A stretch of 36,983 bases of DNA from NCBI GenBank assembly GCA_031278815.1, contig JAITJS010000066.1, forward strand, positions 1 to 36,983, in the 5' to 3' direction. This DNA is from Treponema sp. (GTDB lineage: Bacteria; Spirochaetota; Spirochaetia; Treponematales; Breznakiellaceae). Positions 24,332-32,487 of the stretch are shown here, piece by piece (the first letter of the stretch is position 1; the number at the start of each line of letters is the position of its first letter). The notes beneath the pieces are model-generated. The model saw nothing but the letters and a program-made list of their open reading frames with translations, was not told the DNA's origin and searched no databases. A program made the position numbers and the translations under genes.

Positions 24332-26176
24332 ATGAGCAATAGCACCCCTTGGGAGACCAATAGCGCCATCATCAGGGAAAAGTTTCCCGGTCTCTTGGAG
24401 CAACTGAGCAACCCTGAGCCGGGGAATCCAGCATCTATCCGCATAGAAACCGCTGCATCCGGGGATCCGACCCTGATCATCCACGGCATCTCCATTCATT
24501 CTCGACGGGATCCCAGACGGGAAGGCCGGCGATTAGCAGAGACCCTGAAGGGTACGGGTCCCCTCATCATCTTGGGCTTTGGATTGGGGTATGGAGCAGA
24601 AGGGATCCTGGAAAAGACCGGGTTTTCCCCAAACCGTCCCATCATCCTAGTGGAGCGCCGGGCCGAGGTTTTGCGAAAGGCCCTGGAAACCAGAGACCTC
24701 AGTCCCCTCCTTTCTGCAGGTTCCCTGATCTTTGTTCTGGGAGGAGCAGAAGAGGGGATCACCGGAGCGCTCCACTTTTGCAAAACCCAGGTACCCGGTG
24801 GAAAGGGTGCTCCTGAGCTTATCCGCAACCGGGGCCTTATGCAGCTTGATGCGCCGTGGTACGCCGGGGTAGAACGGCATATCCATGCCTGGACCGCCCA
24901 GGATACGGTCAACCAGGCAACCCTCCGACGTTTTGGAAAACGCTGGGTCCGCAATGGCTTACGAAACTTGCAAGCCATCCGGGACCTGCCGGGGATTAGG
25001 CATCTTACCGGAATCCTGACCCCTGAGATCCCTACGTTTCTTGCTGCGGCAGGCCCATCCCTGGACCGGATCGCTCCCCTCTTGCCTGCCATCCAGCAGC
25101 GCTGTGTCATGGTGGCAGTGGATACGGCCCTGCGGTGCTTCGTCCGAGCAGGGGTGGAGCCGGATTTTGCGGTGGCGGTAGATCCCCAATACTGGAACTT
25201 CCGGCATTTGGACCGCCTTCCGTTACCGAAGACCCGGTTCATCCTGGAATCTGCGGTATACCCTCCGGTCCTTCGGCATCCCTGTGCGGGGCGCTTCCTC
25301 TGTGCCTCCCTGTACCCCATAGGCAAGTTTATCGAAGACCGGCTTGACCCCAAGGGGCGTCTCGGTGCAGGAGGCTCGGTGGCAACCACTGCCTGGGACT
25401 TTGCCCGGATGCTGGGTTCATCCTCCATCTGGATAGGGGGTTTGGATCTTGCCTTCCCAGGCCTGAAAACTCATTTTAAGGGGGCCCGTTTTGAGGAACA
25501 GGCCCTCTCAGAAGCGACCCGGTTTAGTCCTGGGGAAACCCGTACGTTCAGGGCCCTACGGGATGGGAACCCGTTCTGGGCGGCGGCTGCGGACGGAAGC
25601 CGGGTTCTGACGGATCAACGCTTATCCCTGTACGCGGCATGGTTTGAAAACCGGTTCCACGAAACTCCAGGACTCAGGAATCATCGCCTTTTTGGGGAAG
25701 GGCTTGCCCTATCCGGCTTGGGGACCGCTTCCCCAGAAGAAGTCCTGGCTCTGCCAATCCTACGGGAGAAAATAGACCAAACCCTGGGGAGGGCTTTTTC
25801 CCGGGTACACCAGGACTTTATGGGGCCAGCTCAGGTACAAGAACGAAGGGTCCGCTATGCTGCGGCCTTGGGGGAATTGGTCCAAGGGCTTAAAACGATC
25901 AAAGCCCTGGCGGATGCTGCAGCGGAGATAGCCCATTCCCAGGAACAGAAAGGAAAAGGCAATTTTTTCCTTAAACAACTGACGACCATTGATAGGGAGA
26001 TTGCCGCAAATCCGGTAAAGGACATAGCAGGCTTCCTCCTGCCCCGAGGGAACCCTGCATCCGAGTCCTTTACCCAATATGGAGCATCTTCCTTGAAACA
26101 GTACCAAGCCCTTTCAGAAGCAGCAGAAGCACAGATTAACCAGATAGTACGGGGAAATTCCCTGCTTGCCGGGTAA
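24332..26176 (+). CDS. DUF115/MptE-like protein (motility accessory factor type)
   Basis: A 614-residue protein with the DUF115 (6-hydroxymethylpterin diphosphokinase MptE-like) domain at about residues 200-400. Recognisable parts are PTFLAAAGPSLDRIAPLLP, VMVAVDTALRCFVRAGVEPDFAVAVDPQYWNFRHL and GGSVATTAWDFARMLGSSSIWIGGLDLAF. In motile bacteria such proteins (Maf) are tied to sugar transfer onto flagellins, while in archaea MptE acts in pterin synthesis. Which applies here cannot be told from sequence; a flagellar role is reasonable for a spirochaete. The C-terminal 200 residues are helical. GGAGG precedes the ATG, 9 nt after the PBP stop, so it belongs to the lepB operon. Confidence 0.82.
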   Translation: MSNSTPWETNSAIIREKFPGLLEQLSNPEPGNPASIRIETAASGDPTLIIHGISIHSRRDPRREGRRLAETLKGTGPLIILGFGLGYGAEGILEKTGFSPNRPIILVERRAEVLRKALETRDLSPLLSAGSLIFVLGGAEEGITGALHFCKTQVPGGKGAPELIRNRGLMQLDAPWYAGVERHIHAWTAQDTVNQATLRRFGKRWVRNGLRNLQAIRDLPGIRHLTGILTPEIPTFLAAAGPSLDRIAPLLPAIQQRCVMVAVDTALRCFVRAGVEPDFAVAVDPQYWNFRHLDRLPLPKTRFILESAVYPPVLRHPCAGRFLCASLYPIGKFIEDRLDPKGRLGAGGSVATTAWDFARMLGSSSIWIGGLDLAFPGLKTHFKGARFEEQALSEATRFSPGETRTFRALRDGNPFWAAAADGSRVLTDQRLSLYAAWFENRFHETPGLRNHRLFGEGLALSGLGTASPEEVLALPILREKIDQTLGRAFSRVHQDFMGPAQVQERRVRYAAALGELVQGLKTIKALADAAAEIAHSQEQKGKGNFFLKQLTTIDREIAANPVKDIAGFLLPRGNPASESFTQYGASSLKQYQALSEAAEAQINQIVRGNSLLAG

Positions 26177-26501
26177 GCACCAGATGGCAGTCTGAGTAAT
26201 AGCAACGGGAAAAGAGCCCTTCTATTGCCGCTTGACCCGTTGGCATCACGGTCCCGAAATGCCTCATTGAGAAAAAAGGTAGCTATTCAGTCGAGGGGAA
26301 AGAGCGATAAGTTTGCATGCATTTATGACATATCGACAAAAACAGGGTAATCGATCAATCGAGAGGGGGATAAGCCCATTACCATACTAAGCAGACCACA
26401 TTGGAGAAGTTCGGGAAAGAACCGCTCAAAACCACCGTTACGTGACGGGTATAAGCCTGATAAGGTATCCATCCGGTTCCCGCGTAAGGCCGTATGAGAT
26501 A

Positions 26502-26660
26502 TTATGAAGCACTTGCGCTCCGGCAATGATTTGGCTTATAGTTTTCATGGCCTGCCGCCGCCTGACATTCTGCGGCCTCCCAGTCATAAGCCGTCTGTTT
26601 TGCCGCATTCTGTAACGTGGCCGCCCAATCCTGTTCCCTCGTGGGTATCCAATCAGCCAT
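26502..26660 (-). pseudogene. Truncated fragment of a treponeme-type hypothetical protein
   Basis: A 52-codon frame starts at ATG 26660 with MADWIPTREQDWAATLQN. From memory this resembles the N-terminus of a family of roughly 200-residue hypothetical proteins common in termite-gut treponemes (a similar start, then a W-rich helical domain). After about residue 41 the sequence stops looking like protein and ends at a TAA. It lacks most of the family length, so I read it as a truncated copy. The family assignment rests on a short stretch and is tentative. Confidence 0.45.
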
Positions 26661-26677
26661 ATCAGACTATGTTTTCA

Positions 26678-27132
26678 TTATCTTACCAAACCCAGGTTTA
26701 GCGGTTCAATACCCGCATTTGGACGTTCCAATATTCTTTTTAATTCTGCCTCTGCTTGGTTTTCATCATCAGCTTCTTTTGCCTTTATCCCATAACGCCA
26801 TATTTGATGGCATTGTTCAGGATTAACTTTTTGGTCTCCCGCTATAATAGAAAACCCGCCAATTTAAATTACCCCCCACATTAAGCCTCTTGGAGCATCC
26901 TTTTTATATTGTGTCCGATATTATTGTAACGCTCTTGTAATTCATCGGTATTGCTTTTTTTATTATACCTATAAAGATGGTACTTCAAACCAGTCTCAAC
27001 GGCATAAAAAAGGATTAATCTCCTCGTCATTTGGTGATCATGAGGTTGTAGAGCATTATAGAGTGCATAATGCTTCTTGAAAGCGCGTTTTAAGTCATTT
27101 TTCGGAGCACATAGCTGAGACACAACCACCAT
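26678..27132 (-). pseudogene. Disrupted HEPN-like gene
   Basis: The minus strand has a frame from ATG 27132 (TTG 27171 is possible) to a TAA at 26881. It contains RRLILFYAVETGLKYHLYR and ERYNNIGHNIKRML, the pattern of HEPN-domain proteins, including an R-x5-H motif (RYNNIGH) like the HEPN ribonuclease RX4-6H motif. Further along, in another frame and after an in-frame TAA, a 61-codon frame (26863-26678) without a start codon reads like a C-terminal continuation (KVNPEQCHQIWRYGIKAKEADD). A frameshift plus a stop would turn a single gene into these pieces. The N-terminal ORF alone might still make a short protein. Confidence 0.5.
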
Positions 27133-27221
27133 CCCCAAAATCAAACCTAATCTCTCTCCCCGCAGCCTCAAATAACATCTCTCTAGTATGTATACCCCGT
27201 CTTGAGTTTTACTTCAATCTC

Positions 27222-27253
27222 GTCGTACCCCGCGCGAGTTCGTAGATTGAAAC
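27222..27253 (+). CRISPR. Single orphan CRISPR repeat of type I-C form
   Basis: A 32-nt element starts GTCGTACCCCG, has an imperfect central palindrome, and ends CGTAGATTGAAAC. This is the length, GTCG start and ATTGAAAC end typical of type I-C repeats. I looked for a second copy at repeat-plus-spacer distance on both sides and found none, and no cas gene is in the window. It is probably a relic of a deleted array, perhaps the degenerate terminal repeat. Confidence 0.6.
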
Positions 27254-27282
27254 CCTGGAACGGAGTACGCGGATATTCCCGA

Positions 27283-27306
27283 AGGAGGCCAAGCGATGGG
27301 CCTCCT
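27283..27306. repeat. 8-bp GC-rich inverted repeat
   Basis: AGGAGGCC (27283-27290) is complementary to GGCCTCCT (27299-27306) with an 8-nt loop. There is no T-run, so a terminator is unlikely; it could be an operator or element end near the fructokinase gene. Confidence 0.4.
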
Positions 27307-27455
27307 AGAGATTGGTAGACTCCCTTCTTTAATTACGCTTTCGTAACTCCGGAGGTGAGCTTGCAGAAAAGGAAACGACCCGGTACCCTAGTATAAGACA
27401 AGTCCATACCCTTGGTATAGAGCAGGGTGTGGTTGCGGTTATATGGAGGTAGTGA

Positions 27456-28451
27456 ATGATTGTATGTTGTGGTGAAGCCTTGATCGATATGGTTCCCGTA
27501 CCCGTGCCTACCCAGGAAAGCCCGGAGAGGGAGACCGGGTTTCTTCCCTGTCCTGGAGGGAGCCCTTATAATACCGCCCTGGCCCTGGGAAGGCTCGGCG
27601 TACCGGTGCAGTTCCTGGGGCAGCTTTCCCGGGATTTCTTTGGGGAACGCCTGATCACCCGACTGAGGCAAAACAAGGTAGGGACCGATTTACTCGTCCG
27701 GTCTGAAGCGCCTTCCACCCTGGCCTTTGTACACATCGAGGCAGGTAAAGAACCGCAGTACCTCTTTTATACCAAAGGGACCGCAGGTCCCTCCCTTACA
27801 CCGGCGGATATTCCCGAGTCCCTCCCTGAAGAGACCCAGGGCATTCTGTTCGGTTCTATTGCCATGACTATGGAACCGATAGCTTCGGCTATTGAGGCTC
27901 TGATCTTCCGGGAAGATACCCAGGCAAGGAAGCAGGGCAAAGAGCCGCCTCTTATCTCTCTGGATCCCAATATCAGGCCCTTCATGATCCCGCATCGGGA
28001 AGCCTATATACACCGGTTTGAAACATGGCTTAAAGCGGTGAGCATCTTGAAGATTTCCACAGAGGATCTGGCCTATATCTACCCGGATCAAGACCTGAAA
28101 GCAGCTATGGAAAGGACCTTGACCCTGGGCGTCCGTTTAGTGCTCCTTACCCAGGGTTCTGCCGGGGCCTTGGCCCTGTTACGGAAGGACCAGGGCGAAA
28201 TTCTCCAGGTACACTTCCCAGGTTTCCCGGTTACCCTAGCAGATACCATCGGCGCAGGGGATACCTTTCACGGAGCCTTCCTCGCCTGGCTGGAACTTCA
28301 CCGCCGCATGTCCCCTTCTCAGGTGGCCTCCCTGACCACCGAGGACCTCTCTCAAGCCCTGGGTTTTGCCAATAAAGCTGCGTCTTTGGTCTGCACCCGG
28401 CATGGGGCGAATCCTCCGACTCTGGCGGAAATGGAAGCCTTTAAGGATTAA
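27456..28451 (+). CDS. Fructokinase-like PfkB sugar kinase
   Basis: A 331-residue ribokinase/PfkB family kinase, most like fructokinases (ATP plus fructose to fructose 6-phosphate). The N-terminus MIVCCGEALIDMVP and the first signature GGSPYNTALALGRLG are typical. The second signature DTIGAGDTFHGAFLA contains the catalytic Asp and anion hole. Residues around SLDPNIRP fit the family. GGAGG lies 7 nt before the ATG. Only 2 nt separate it from aroC, so they form a pair despite unrelated functions. Substrate preference is inferred from similarity. Confidence 0.9.
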   Translation: MIVCCGEALIDMVPVPVPTQESPERETGFLPCPGGSPYNTALALGRLGVPVQFLGQLSRDFFGERLITRLRQNKVGTDLLVRSEAPSTLAFVHIEAGKEPQYLFYTKGTAGPSLTPADIPESLPEETQGILFGSIAMTMEPIASAIEALIFREDTQARKQGKEPPLISLDPNIRPFMIPHREAYIHRFETWLKAVSILKISTEDLAYIYPDQDLKAAMERTLTLGVRLVLLTQGSAGALALLRKDQGEILQVHFPGFPVTLADTIGAGDTFHGAFLAWLELHRRMSPSQVASLTTEDLSQALGFANKAASLVCTRHGANPPTLAEMEAFKD

Positions 28452-28453
28452 TC

Positions 28454-29578
28454 ATGGGAGGAAACTATTTTGGCACTATCTTTAGGGTTACCACCTTTGG
28501 GGAATCCCATGGTCCTGCCTTGGGTTGCGTGGTGGATGGCTGTCCTGCAGGTATTCCCATGGATATGGATGCTCTCAGTGGGGAATTAAAGCGGCGCCGT
28601 CCAGGAGGTGGGGGCCCTGCTACCACTAGGATTGAGGAGGATATCCCCGAGATCCTCTCCGGGGTGTTTGAAGGGAAGACCTTGGGAACCCCTATTGCCA
28701 TCATGGTTCGGAATACCAACCAGCGTTCCGGAGATTATGATGCCCTTAAGGATGTCTACCGGCCAGGTCATGCGGATTGGACCTGGGAAGCCAAGTACGG
28801 ATTTCGGGATCACCGAGGAGGAGGACGAAGCTCAGGCAGGGAAACTCTGGGCCGGGTTGCGGCAGGATCCGTAGCTAAGGCGTTCCTGAGGGAATACGGT
28901 ATTACGATCCGGGCCTGGACATCTTCGGTTGCCGGGATAGAGGTTCCTGGTCCTGAGGATCCGGGGTTTGATCTGGCGGAAGGAGAAAAAAATCCCCTCC
29001 GGATTCCCCACCGAGAAACCGCTGTGCAGGTCCTGGAAGTGATTGAACAGATCCGTGCTGACGGGGACAGCGCAGGAGGTACGGTTTCCTGTGTGGTTCA
29101 CGGAGTTCCTCCAGGACTGGGGGAGCCGGTCTTTGGAAAGCTTGATGCCCGGCTTGCAGGAGCTATGCTTTCCTTAGGGGCAGCCAAGGGGATTGAATTC
29201 GGCACAGGCTTTGCCGCGGCGACTAGTCGAGGGTCAATCCAGAACGACCGGCCCATTCCAGCCGTGGTAAAGGCCTTGGGGCTTCCGCTCGAGGTGCCGG
29301 GTGCAGGGTATCAAAGCAACAAAGCCGGAGGAATCCTAGGAGGCATATCCACCGGGATGGCTTTGGAATTCCGGGTGGCTTTCAAACCGGTTCCTTCTAT
29401 AACTAAACCCCAGCAAGCCATGGATCGCCGCGGCATGGTCCAGGAACTTATCATCCAGGGCCGGCATGATGTGTGCATGGTTCCCCGGGCGGTCCCGGTA
29501 GTAGAGGCCATGACCGCTTTGGTTCTGGCGGACCTCTTGCTCTTACACCGTGGGGCTAGGATAAGGACAGAGCAATAA
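28454..29578 (+). CDS. aroC: Chorismate synthase
   Basis: It converts EPSP to chorismate with reduced FMN, the last step of the shikimate pathway. Signatures in order: GNYFGTIFRVTTFGESHGPALGCVVDG, RPGHADWTWEAKYGFRDHRGGGRSSGRET, GGISTGM and GRHDVCMVPRAVPVVEAM. The usual Pro after GRHD is replaced by Val, a mild departure. Length (374) is normal. It is coupled to the upstream fructokinase by a 2-nt gap, with AAGGA inside the end of that gene. Confidence 0.97.
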   Translation: MGGNYFGTIFRVTTFGESHGPALGCVVDGCPAGIPMDMDALSGELKRRRPGGGGPATTRIEEDIPEILSGVFEGKTLGTPIAIMVRNTNQRSGDYDALKDVYRPGHADWTWEAKYGFRDHRGGGRSSGRETLGRVAAGSVAKAFLREYGITIRAWTSSVAGIEVPGPEDPGFDLAEGEKNPLRIPHRETAVQVLEVIEQIRADGDSAGGTVSCVVHGVPPGLGEPVFGKLDARLAGAMLSLGAAKGIEFGTGFAAATSRGSIQNDRPIPAVVKALGLPLEVPGAGYQSNKAGGILGGISTGMALEFRVAFKPVPSITKPQQAMDRRGMVQELIIQGRHDVCMVPRAVPVVEAMTALVLADLLLLHRGARIRTEQ

Positions 29579-29595
29579 GCGGTCATAAACACCGG

Positions 29596-29619
29596 AGGGA
29601 AGGACTCATCCACTTCCCT
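29596..29619. terminator. Weak inverted repeat between aroC and DUF3786 gene
   Basis: AGGGAAG (29596-29602) pairs with CTTCCCT (29613-29619) around 10 nt, followed by TTTACG on the plus strand. It sits in the convergent 41-nt gap and may act as a weak terminator for aroC. Confidence 0.35.
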
Positions 29620-30324
29620 TTACGTAAGGCCCCTCGGTGAGGGGGAGAGCTTTTCCTGTATCTCCTTAAGCCGTTTGATGATCACCTCCCCGGCATAGGC
29701 GATGTCCTCGGCAGTAAAAGCAAAGGCTACATTATCATCAAACAATATCTGGGCTGAGGGCGGAAACTCCTCATCCCCTGCCCAGACTAAGAAACTTATG
29801 TGTAGGCCGGTCATGAATTCAAACCGGTACCCTGCATCCCCTTGGGTTAAGGGTTCTGCATGTAAGCCTGAGGTTTCTTCCATGATGCGCCTAAACCTGG
29901 GCAGATCCTTTCCAAAGGTATAGGCCAAACGGGTAATACACCGGCCTTTGAAGTTTTGGTAATACACTTCTCCCCAGGGGATCTCATGATAAGAACGCTG
30001 CTTTCCTTGAGACTCCACGTAGGTTCCTTCACAGAGATAATGCAAGAGGAGGATCTTTTCCGCAGGATTTTGTACCACCCTGCCTTGAGGGTCTTGCAGT
30101 GCAAAATCAGGAAAGGCCACAGTATAGGCTGTTCCCATAAAACCCAGGGCAAAGGCCGAAGCCGTAGGATCAAAGGGCAAGGCGCAACGGCGGGCGATTG
30201 TATAGGGATCCAAGGTTTTATAGATCCCCAGGTAATGGAAAAAGGGTACATCCTCTTTCTGATTGGTTCCTTTCTTTTCCGGAAGGTACAGGGAAGTAGT
30301 ACGGGTAGTGCTGGTAGTATCCAT
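29620..30324 (-). CDS. DUF3786 protein
   Basis: About 234 residues from ATG 30324, which lies 4 nt after the stop of the RACE-type gene; ATG 30357 would overlap that gene by 29 nt. The sequence fits the DUF3786 family (TIARRCALPFDP, then LLHYLCEGTYVE, then LPRFRRIMEETSGLHAEPL and SAQILFDDNVAFAFTAEDIAYAGEVIIKRL). These proteins often sit beside corrinoid methyltransferase genes and have no proven biochemistry. No signal peptide or membrane helix. The tight link to the corrinoid activator supports a shared function. Family call from memory of motif layout. Confidence 0.75.
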   Translation of the reverse strand: MDTTSTTRTTSLYLPEKKGTNQKEDVPFFHYLGIYKTLDPYTIARRCALPFDPTASAFALGFMGTAYTVAFPDFALQDPQGRVVQNPAEKILLLHYLCEGTYVESQGKQRSYHEIPWGEVYYQNFKGRCITRLAYTFGKDLPRFRRIMEETSGLHAEPLTQGDAGYRFEFMTGLHISFLVWAGDEEFPPSAQILFDDNVAFAFTAEDIAYAGEVIIKRLKEIQEKLSPSPRGLT

Positions 30325-30328
30325 AGGC

Positions 30329-32284
30329 TTATGTTTCAAGACTAAACAAGGCTCCATCGGTATGGGGGATAAAACAGGCGGCTACGAATTCGTCCATATA
30401 GGAAGGATGGGAGGAGAGTTCCAGATAGGTCATCCCCCGGCCTATTTCCAGCACTTTTTCAGTGGCTTTGCGGGACATCAGCATCCCGTAGGCCCCGGAA
30501 AGGGAACTGTTACCGATATAGTGGTACTGTTCCAAGGGAAGATTGGGGAACATACCGATACGGATGGCGTTTTTCACATTGATACCGCTGCCAATACCTC
30601 CTGAAACATAGACCGCTTCAACAGCATCTATGCTGAAGTCCAGCATGGTGAGCATGGTCCTGATAGCGGAGAAGATTGCCCCCTTAGCACGGATGAAGTT
30701 GTCAATGTCCGTTTCCGTCAATACGATGTCCCGGCCGCTTTCGCTCTGGTCTGCATAAGCCAGGATATAGCCGCCGATTCCCCATTCGTCTCGGAAGGTC
30801 CGTTTTCCTTCATGGGTGATGCGCCCTTTGGCGTTAATAACGCCGCATCGAAAGAGCTCTCCAATGGTATCAATGAGCCCAGAACCGCACAGACCTAGAG
30901 GCTTTTGCCCGGCAGGGCCGATGATCTTGAAGGTCGGCTCCAGGGTGTTCTGGTCAATGGTACAGGCTTCGATGGCCCCGTCGGTGGCCCGCATGCCGCA
31001 ACTGATGTCCCCTCCTTCAAAGGCGGGCCCGGCAGAGCAGGCGCAGGCCATGAGGAATTCCCCGTTTCCAAATACCAATTCTCCATTGGTTCCCAGGTCA
31101 ATAAGCAAGGACAGGGATTCTTTCTTGAAAATCATGGAGGAAAAGGCCCCGGCGGTAATATCCCCGCCCACATAGCTGCCGATACTGGGGGCAATCTCAA
31201 CTTCCGCATCAGGATGCACCCCAAGACCGAGGTCCGTTCCTCGTAAGGTTCCGGTGGTAAAAAAAGCCGGTACATAGGGTTCAAGTCGCAGATGCTCTGC
31301 CGGAACCCCCAAAAACAGGTGGGTCATGGTGGTATTGGCCGCCACTACCACCCGGTACATACTTTCTTGCGGAAGTCCTGCGGTATGACATATCTGCTTG
31401 ATCAAGAGCCCTATACACTCATCGGTTACCGCTTTATGCAGCCGTTCAAGTCCTCCAGGTCGGGTACTTTCGATGATACGGCTGATGACGTCGGCGCCGT
31501 AGCGGATCTGGCCATTACCGGCAGAGCCTACTGCTAAGAGTTCTCCGGTTTGGAGATTTACCAGCAAGATGGATACTGAAGTAGTGCCAATATCTATGGC
31601 AAGCCCTGCCAGCACCGGAGAGGGGTTTTCGCTTTCTGCTCCGGAGAACAGATCCAAAACGGTGTATTTCTGGTCAGCGTCCTGGCGAAGAACAGCGGTA
31701 CCAGAAAAATCCGCACTCCGCAGGACCTGAGGCAGTTTCCGTAAGGCATGAAGGCTGAAGTGGATCGACTCACTGGTACTATTGATCTGTTCCGCCATAG
31801 CCCACAAAAGCCGCTCCCGGTCTGCCATAGCATCGTCTAAAGCAGGTTTTTGAAGCTGAACCCTTACCAGGCTAAGCCCATGATCTCCCCAGAAGCCCCT
31901 GTCCCGCAGTTCCTCTTGCAATGCCGCGAAGATCCCCTGCTCTCGGCTGGTACTCAGATCCGTTACTTTCATGCGGGTTTGATAGGCCAAGGCGCTGGCA
32001 GGTACAGAAACCGTGAGATCCGAACAAATGGTACTGGAACAGGCCAAACGATAGCCGCTGCTGTACTCTTCCGGGGAGATATGCCTGGTTTCCTTGCTTT
32101 CCACCTCTCCGGTAAGCACATGTACCCGGCATTTTCCGCAGGTACCATTCCCAGAACAAGGTGCGTCAATGGCTAGATTCGCCTTCTTCGCTCCTTCCAA
32201 AATAGATGTTCCCGATACAACAGGAACCATTAAATCCTTAGCCCCTTCAACTTTCAAGGTGAGGGTATAGGTAATTGCTTCCAT
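30329..32284 (-). CDS. RACE-type corrinoid protein activator (2Fe-2S plus ASKHA ATPase)
   Basis: A 651-residue protein of the RamA/CooC-independent RACE family (formerly DUF4445), which uses ATP to reduce inactive cob(II)amide on corrinoid methyl-transfer proteins. The N-terminal plant-type [2Fe-2S] ferredoxin has Cys43, Cys49, Cys52 and Cys82 (APCSGNGTCGKC...LACSS). A linker leads to the ASKHA ATPase domain with phosphate loop LAIDIGTTSVS, then ANTTMTHLFLG, DLGTNGELVFG and SGGIGSGIN. No methyltransferase or corrinoid protein is in the window, so the partner lies elsewhere. Fits an acetogenic (Wood-Ljungdahl) or methylotrophic corrinoid system. No Shine-Dalgarno precedes the ATG. Confidence 0.88.
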   Translation of the reverse strand: MEAITYTLTLKVEGAKDLMVPVVSGTSILEGAKKANLAIDAPCSGNGTCGKCRVHVLTGEVESKETRHISPEEYSSGYRLACSSTICSDLTVSVPASALAYQTRMKVTDLSTSREQGIFAALQEELRDRGFWGDHGLSLVRVQLQKPALDDAMADRERLLWAMAEQINSTSESIHFSLHALRKLPQVLRSADFSGTAVLRQDADQKYTVLDLFSGAESENPSPVLAGLAIDIGTTSVSILLVNLQTGELLAVGSAGNGQIRYGADVISRIIESTRPGGLERLHKAVTDECIGLLIKQICHTAGLPQESMYRVVVAANTTMTHLFLGVPAEHLRLEPYVPAFFTTGTLRGTDLGLGVHPDAEVEIAPSIGSYVGGDITAGAFSSMIFKKESLSLLIDLGTNGELVFGNGEFLMACACSAGPAFEGGDISCGMRATDGAIEACTIDQNTLEPTFKIIGPAGQKPLGLCGSGLIDTIGELFRCGVINAKGRITHEGKRTFRDEWGIGGYILAYADQSESGRDIVLTETDIDNFIRAKGAIFSAIRTMLTMLDFSIDAVEAVYVSGGIGSGINVKNAIRIGMFPNLPLEQYHYIGNSSLSGAYGMLMSRKATEKVLEIGRGMTYLELSSHPSYMDEFVAACFIPHTDGALFSLET

Positions 32285-32297
32285 GATGCTTTAGTTT

Positions 32298-32327
32298 ATC
32301 ATAGTCTTGGGGAATAGCAATACACAA
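32298..32327 (-). promoter_or_regulatory. Promoter of RACE-type gene
   Basis: Minus-strand TTGTGT (32327-32322), 18 bp, then TATGAT (32303-32298). The predicted transcript start is about 7 nt before the ATG at 32284, again too close for a ribosome site. Confidence 0.5.
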
Positions 32328-32424
32328 TGGAGCGCTTGAAGCAAGTCCTTACATCCCGGTTTATGCTCAGTATATTTATACACTAATACCCGGTGGATTC
32401 TGCATTTTTTTACATATAACCCTC

Positions 32425-32454
32425 TTGAAAAGGGATGGGGATTCTTATTATAGT
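32425..32454 (+). promoter_or_regulatory. Promoter of ABC transporter operon
   Basis: TTGAAA (32425-32430), 18 bp, then TATAGT (32449-32454), giving a leader of about 27 nt with the AAGGAG ribosome site before the substrate-binding protein gene. The overlap of the promoter with the upstream in-frame codons also rules out the longer reading from 32425. Confidence 0.6.
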
Positions 32455-32487
32455 ACATACACCCTTGAGCATTATGGAGAAGGAGTT

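Larger units (their letters stand above)
26177..27455. other. Accessory scar region with broken genes and one CRISPR repeat
   Basis: No intact gene can be supported across 1.28 kb. The region holds a disrupted HEPN-like gene (26678-27132, minus), a truncated fragment (26502-26660, minus), one orphan CRISPR repeat (27222-27253), an 8-bp GC-rich inverted repeat (27283-27306), and a 7-bp inverted repeat with a 26-nt loop right after the DUF115 gene (26203-26242). The left part, 26243-26500, shows nothing recognisable. Confidence 0.6.

Noticed and set aside
24496-25428. 310-residue frame on the minus strand
   Set aside because: Antisense to the DUF115 gene; Arg/Pro/Ser-rich random composition, no ribosome site, no family motif.
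26323-26526. 67-residue minus-strand frame considered as a transposase or intron-maturase piece
   Set aside because: Starts with a TTG lacking a ribosome site, and I could not match any transposase or group II intron feature.
27157-27320. A multi-repeat CRISPR array
   Set aside because: No second copy of the repeat occurs at spacer distance on either side, so only a single relic is supported.
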